Assembly (NCBI RefSeq): GCF_000787775.1
Contig: NZ_BBPM01000028.1
Coordinates: forward strand, 1-64,000
Direction: 5' to 3'
DNA: 64,000 bases
From: Streptacidiphilus carbonis
GTDB lineage: Bacteria > Actinomycetota > Actinomycetes > Streptomycetales > Streptomycetaceae
Position 1 is the stretch's first letter. The number at the start of each line of letters is the position of its first letter. The notes below the pieces were generated by a model that was given only the letters and a program-made list of their open reading frames with translations, was not told the origin of the DNA and did not search any database. Shown here piece by piece: positions 62,401-64,000 of the stretch. The translations under genes and the position numbers were made by a program.

Positions 62401-63021
62401 GGAGTGGCTGCCGTCGTTGCGCACCACGAACGGGTAGGGCATCAGGCCGTTGCCGTCGGTCTGGTCGAAGTTGGCGATGTAGAGGCCCGACACGGCGTCA
62501 CTGGGCACCTGCCAGGTCGCGGTGACCGGCCAGTTGCCGCAGTCCACCAGCCCGGTGCCGGCGTTGCTGTTGCAGGTCAGAGCCTTGCCGTCGGGGGTAC
62601 CGTCGGTCACCTTGGTGTCGATCGGGCTGCCGGCCTTGCCGTCGGTGGTGAAGTTGGCCGGGTAGGTCGCCGAGGCCTGGGCCGCGGTCGACACCTCCCT
62701 GGCCCCGTCGCCCCCGTAGTAGCCCAGGCGGTAGATCTCGACGTGGTACGAAGCGGGCGACTGGATCTTGAAGTTGACGGTGTCGCCGGCCTGGTAGCTC
62801 TCCGCGCTGGTGAACCCCTCGACATTGCCGTAGGCGTTGGGGGAGAACCAGTCCGCCATCGGGGTGCCTGCTTTGGAGTTCTCGCAGACGATGGGGTTCA
62901 TCCCGGTGCCGCAGGGGTCGGTGGCAGCGTTGGCGACCCCCGCCTGGGGCAGTACCGCCATCATCAGAGCGCCGATCAGGGCGAGCAGTGCGCCCTGGAG
63001 ATATCTTCTGGATCTATGCAT
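59461..63021 (-). CDS. Large secreted protein: dimethylformamidase-like domain plus two DUF4082-like repeats
   Basis: An 1186-aa exported protein. A signal peptide (RRYLQGALLALIGALMMAVL) precedes a domain with SYHVEIYRLGYYGGDGAREV and VVQTDDETWQAYNQWGGQNL plus DEYWTQNQFDNALAARKAGV, as in N,N-dimethylformamidase large-subunit-like proteins. After an Ig-like domain come two similar beta-sandwich modules (about 667-830 and 938-1100; FYKGTGNTGTHTGSLWS, GYFS...Y.YG) of the DUF4082 type, separated by a Big_5-like Ig domain (about 832-930). It has no obvious link to amide hydrolysis here; an extracellular sugar- or wall-binding role is inferred. Confidence 0.85.
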   Translation of the reverse strand: MHRSRRYLQGALLALIGALMMAVLPQAGVANAATDPCGTGMNPIVCENSKAGTPMADWFSPNAYGNVEGFTSAESYQAGDTVNFKIQSPASYHVEIYRLGYYGGDGAREVSTAAQASATYPANFTTDGKAGSPIDTKVTDGTPDGKALTCNSNAGTGLVDCGNWPVTATWQVPSDAVSGLYIANFDQTDGNGLMPYPFVVRNDGSHSAVVVQTDDETWQAYNQWGGQNLYQGAGPAPDGRAYQVSYNRPLDIGGDNGVYGSEFEMISWLEQNGYDVSYMSGVDMSAHGATLLPNHKMFMSSGHDEYWTQNQFDNALAARKAGVNETFFSGNEVSWETRFGASTDGTNTANRTLICYKETKLEFPTPDGIADPSSTWTGAFLDPGAAAKGAPYNPQNILTGSLFTVNGYRSDAITVPGTYAKLRLWRNTSVSSLTAGQTATFPTGTLGYEWDSDLQNSTRPSGEIDLSSTTVDITSGQYLRLDYGNTYGTGTATHNLVEFRDPTSNALVFGTGTVQWSWGLTNVPTADPSATVVTADKRMQQATVNVFADMGLQPQTLQSGLVAATASADTTGPTVTVTNPVANSTVPALKQMTVAGTATDTGGGVVARVEVSTDGGATWNPATGLTSWSYSWTPTTVGAASVKVRAVDDSVNTGTVTTVPLTVGPQQCPCSVFPATAVPGQVNGGDGGAIELGVKIRSSVPGSITGIRFYKSAVNTGTHTGNLWSSSGQLLATGTFTNETASGWQQLTFSSPVPIKTNTTYVASYYAPKGGYSYDGGYFSSSSAGLAPLTALQSGTDGGNGVYHYGPGGVFPSSQSSGSNYWVDAVLDTSTASTTPPSVTAESPTSGATAAPITSSVSATFNEGIDSSTLAFTVKDAAGNTVPGTATVSGGSNEAVFTPTSQLALNTTYTASVKVDDLWGNSMTAPTTWSFTTSATPPAVSCPCGLWSGTTTPATLDETNDGNSLELGTRFESAVAGYVTGVTFYKGTGNTGTHTGSLWSNTGTLLATGTFSSETASGWQTLSFANAVAISANTPYVVSYHAPNGNYSVDGGYFSGAHQAYPLTALADTAGSSNGLYNYGAASAFPTGSAGSANYWVGPVFTTTAPLAASAQSSAVQANARTEGTTASETTSGTVPQQAYDPLTNRVSTDGKGARHRPTPGDSVPAVTTLDHDRAQRRGGPAPTRL

Positions 63022-63122
63022 GGGCTGTGCCTCTTCGAAGGTGAGGGTGGTGCGTGCCGGACGTGCGGGTGCCGGTTCGGATGCCGGTGCGGGGGTGACG
63101 GGGGTGCGGCGCGGGACGCGGT

Positions 63123-64000
63123 TCAGCCGAGGGCGTCGGTGAGCGCGGCCACGACCTGCTGCTGCTGGTCGGCGGTGATCTGCGGGTAGAGCGGGAGCGA
63201 GAGCATCCGGTCGGCGGCCTGCTCGGCGTGCGGGAAGTCGCCCCGGACCTTGCCGAGACCGGCGAACGCCTCGGTGAGGTGCACCGGTGCGGGGTAGTGC
63301 ACGCCCGCGCCGACGCCCCCGGCATTGAGCTTGCCGACGACGGCGTCGCGCTGGGCGGACGTGCCGTCGATGCGGACGACATAGAGGTGCCAGACATGGA
63401 CGTTGCCCTCGGCGGTCACCGGCAGCACCAGCCGTCCGGCGGCCGCGAGGCCGGCGAGCAGGTCGTGGTAGCGGGCGGCGGCCGCCCGCCGGGCCGCGTT
63501 GCCCTCGGCGAGCCGGGTCAGCTTGGCCCGCAGCACCACGGCCTGCAGGCCGTCCAACCGGCTGTTGAACCCGGCCACGTCATGGCGGTACTTGACGGTC
63601 CCGCCGTGGTTGGCCAGTGCCCGGACCAGGGCGGCCCGCTCCGGGTCGTCGGTCACCACGGCCCCGGCGTCGCCGTAGGCGCCGAGGTTCTTGCCGGGGT
63701 AGAAGCTGGTCGCCGCGATCCCGCCACGGCCGGCCTGGCGCCCGTCCCGGCTGGCGCCCTGGCTCTGTGCCGCGTCCTCCAACAGGGCGACCCGGTCCGG
63801 GAGCTGCGCGGTGAGGGCGGCGGTGTCGGCGCACTGCCCGTACAGGTGCACGGGCACCACGGCGCGGGTGCGCGGGGTGACCGTGTCCAGGGCGGCCTGC
63901 GGGTCGAGCAGCAGGGTGTCCGGGAGGCAGTCGGCGAGGACCGGGACGGCGCCGATCCTGGCCACGGCGCCGGCGGTGGCGATGAAGGTGTTGGCGGGCA
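63123..64000 (-). CDS. DegT/DnrJ/EryC1/StrS aminotransferase, 5' end outside window
   Basis: A partial PLP-dependent sugar aminotransferase, 292 residues seen. The frame continues through the window edge, reading PANTFIATAGAVARIGAVPV, so the start lies beyond 64000. VPVHLYGQCADTAAL, LLEDAAQSQGAS, the PLP-lysine SFYPGKNLGAYGDAGA and NSRLDGLQAVVLRAKL are clear. Such enzymes turn a keto-sugar nucleotide into an amino sugar; resemblance to WbpE (3-amino group) fits the WbpD-like acetyltransferase in the same locus, but the FYPGKNLG form also occurs in 3-amino-dTDP-sugar enzymes. Confidence 0.9.
   Translation of the reverse strand, partial: PANTFIATAGAVARIGAVPVLADCLPDTLLLDPQAALDTVTPRTRAVVPVHLYGQCADTAALTAQLPDRVALLEDAAQSQGASRDGRQAGRGGIAATSFYPGKNLGAYGDAGAVVTDDPERAALVRALANHGGTVKYRHDVAGFNSRLDGLQAVVLRAKLTRLAEGNAARRAAAARYHDLLAGLAAAGRLVLPVTAEGNVHVWHLYVVRIDGTSAQRDAVVGKLNAGGVGAGVHYPAPVHLTEAFAGLGKVRGDFPHAEQAADRMLSLPLYPQITADQQQQVVAALTDALG

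Noticed and set aside
59461-63021. Dimethylformamide degradation gene
   Set aside because: Only the N-terminal domain resembles the amidase; export signal, Ig and DUF4082-like modules and the polysaccharide setting argue against it.
59332-63189. 1285-aa plus-strand frame opposite the secreted protein
   Set aside because: Repetitive Gly/Arg/Val text and no ribosome site; the minus strand encodes a signal peptide and recognisable domains.
1-64000. tRNA, rRNA or transposase genes
   Set aside because: No CCA-ended cloverleaf, rRNA segment, DDE transposase or terminal inverted repeats with target duplication were seen by eye; a tRNAscan or IS search would settle it.

Overview
The window is very GC-rich, with strong third-position G/C bias, GTG/TTG starts, rare TTA codons and typical actinomycete families (S53 peptidase, HpnH, XRE-cupin regulator with a DUF6126-like partner, DHA2 MFS, ROK, LacI). 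It most likely comes from a chromosome of Streptomyces or a close relative (Streptomycetaceae). No rRNA, tRNA, CRISPR array, transposase or phage gene was seen.

Region 1 (1-7.2 kb) is a leftward catabolic operon under a divergent TetR regulator. It holds a kinase-like phosphotransferase coupled to an ACAD10/11-type acyl-CoA dehydrogenase, two SDRs, and a pair of overlapping acyl-CoA dehydrogenase genes. The kinase plus ADGPDEVH-type dehydrogenase suggests breakdown of 4-hydroxyacyl-CoA compounds. Region 2 (7.2-18 kb) carries a tandem-MarR protein, a ROK regulator divergent from an APC permease with a palindrome in the shared promoter, a LapA-like membrane protein, a secreted lytic-transglycosylase-like enzyme behind a long structured leader (candidate c-di-AMP riboswitch), a TrmB-like regulator, a secreted S53 peptidase and an MFS exporter.

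Region 3 (18-34 kb) has an unknown protein, hpnH (hopanoid side-chain radical SAM enzyme), a TetR-flavin monooxygenase-SDR run, an aldo/keto reductase, an FUSC membrane protein, a histidine phosphatase, an XRE-cupin regulator with a small membrane protein, a PHP hydrolase, an ArsP-type permease with a CsoR-like box lying in the end of the upstream Gfo/Idh gene, and an ABC exporter. Region 4 (33.5-38 kb) is a LacI regulon: lacI and a secreted glycoside hydrolase with two catalytic domains share GAGAGCGCTCTC operators.

Region 5 (38.6-64 kb) is a cell-surface polysaccharide locus in two blocks. Block A (39.9-50.9 kb) encodes a methyltransferase (two TTA codons), a WbpD-like acetyltransferase, an unknown protein, a WecG/TagA transferase, a UDP-sugar dehydrogenase, a UDP-GlcNAc 2-epimerase, Wzz, a Wzx-like flippase, a beta-helix lipoprotein (one TTA codon) and a GT2. 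Block B (54.4-64 kb) encodes a GT2, an unusual Wzz/O-antigen-ligase fusion, a further Wzz-like protein, another GT2, a large secreted protein and a DegT aminotransferase running off the window. Four unrelated genes and a broken Uma2 remnant separate the blocks. Dehydrogenase, acetyltransferase, epimerase and aminotransferase together match most of a route to a diacetamido-uronic acid nucleotide sugar. A family of long palindromes built on CGCGGGGAACTG occurs in at least three intergenic places.
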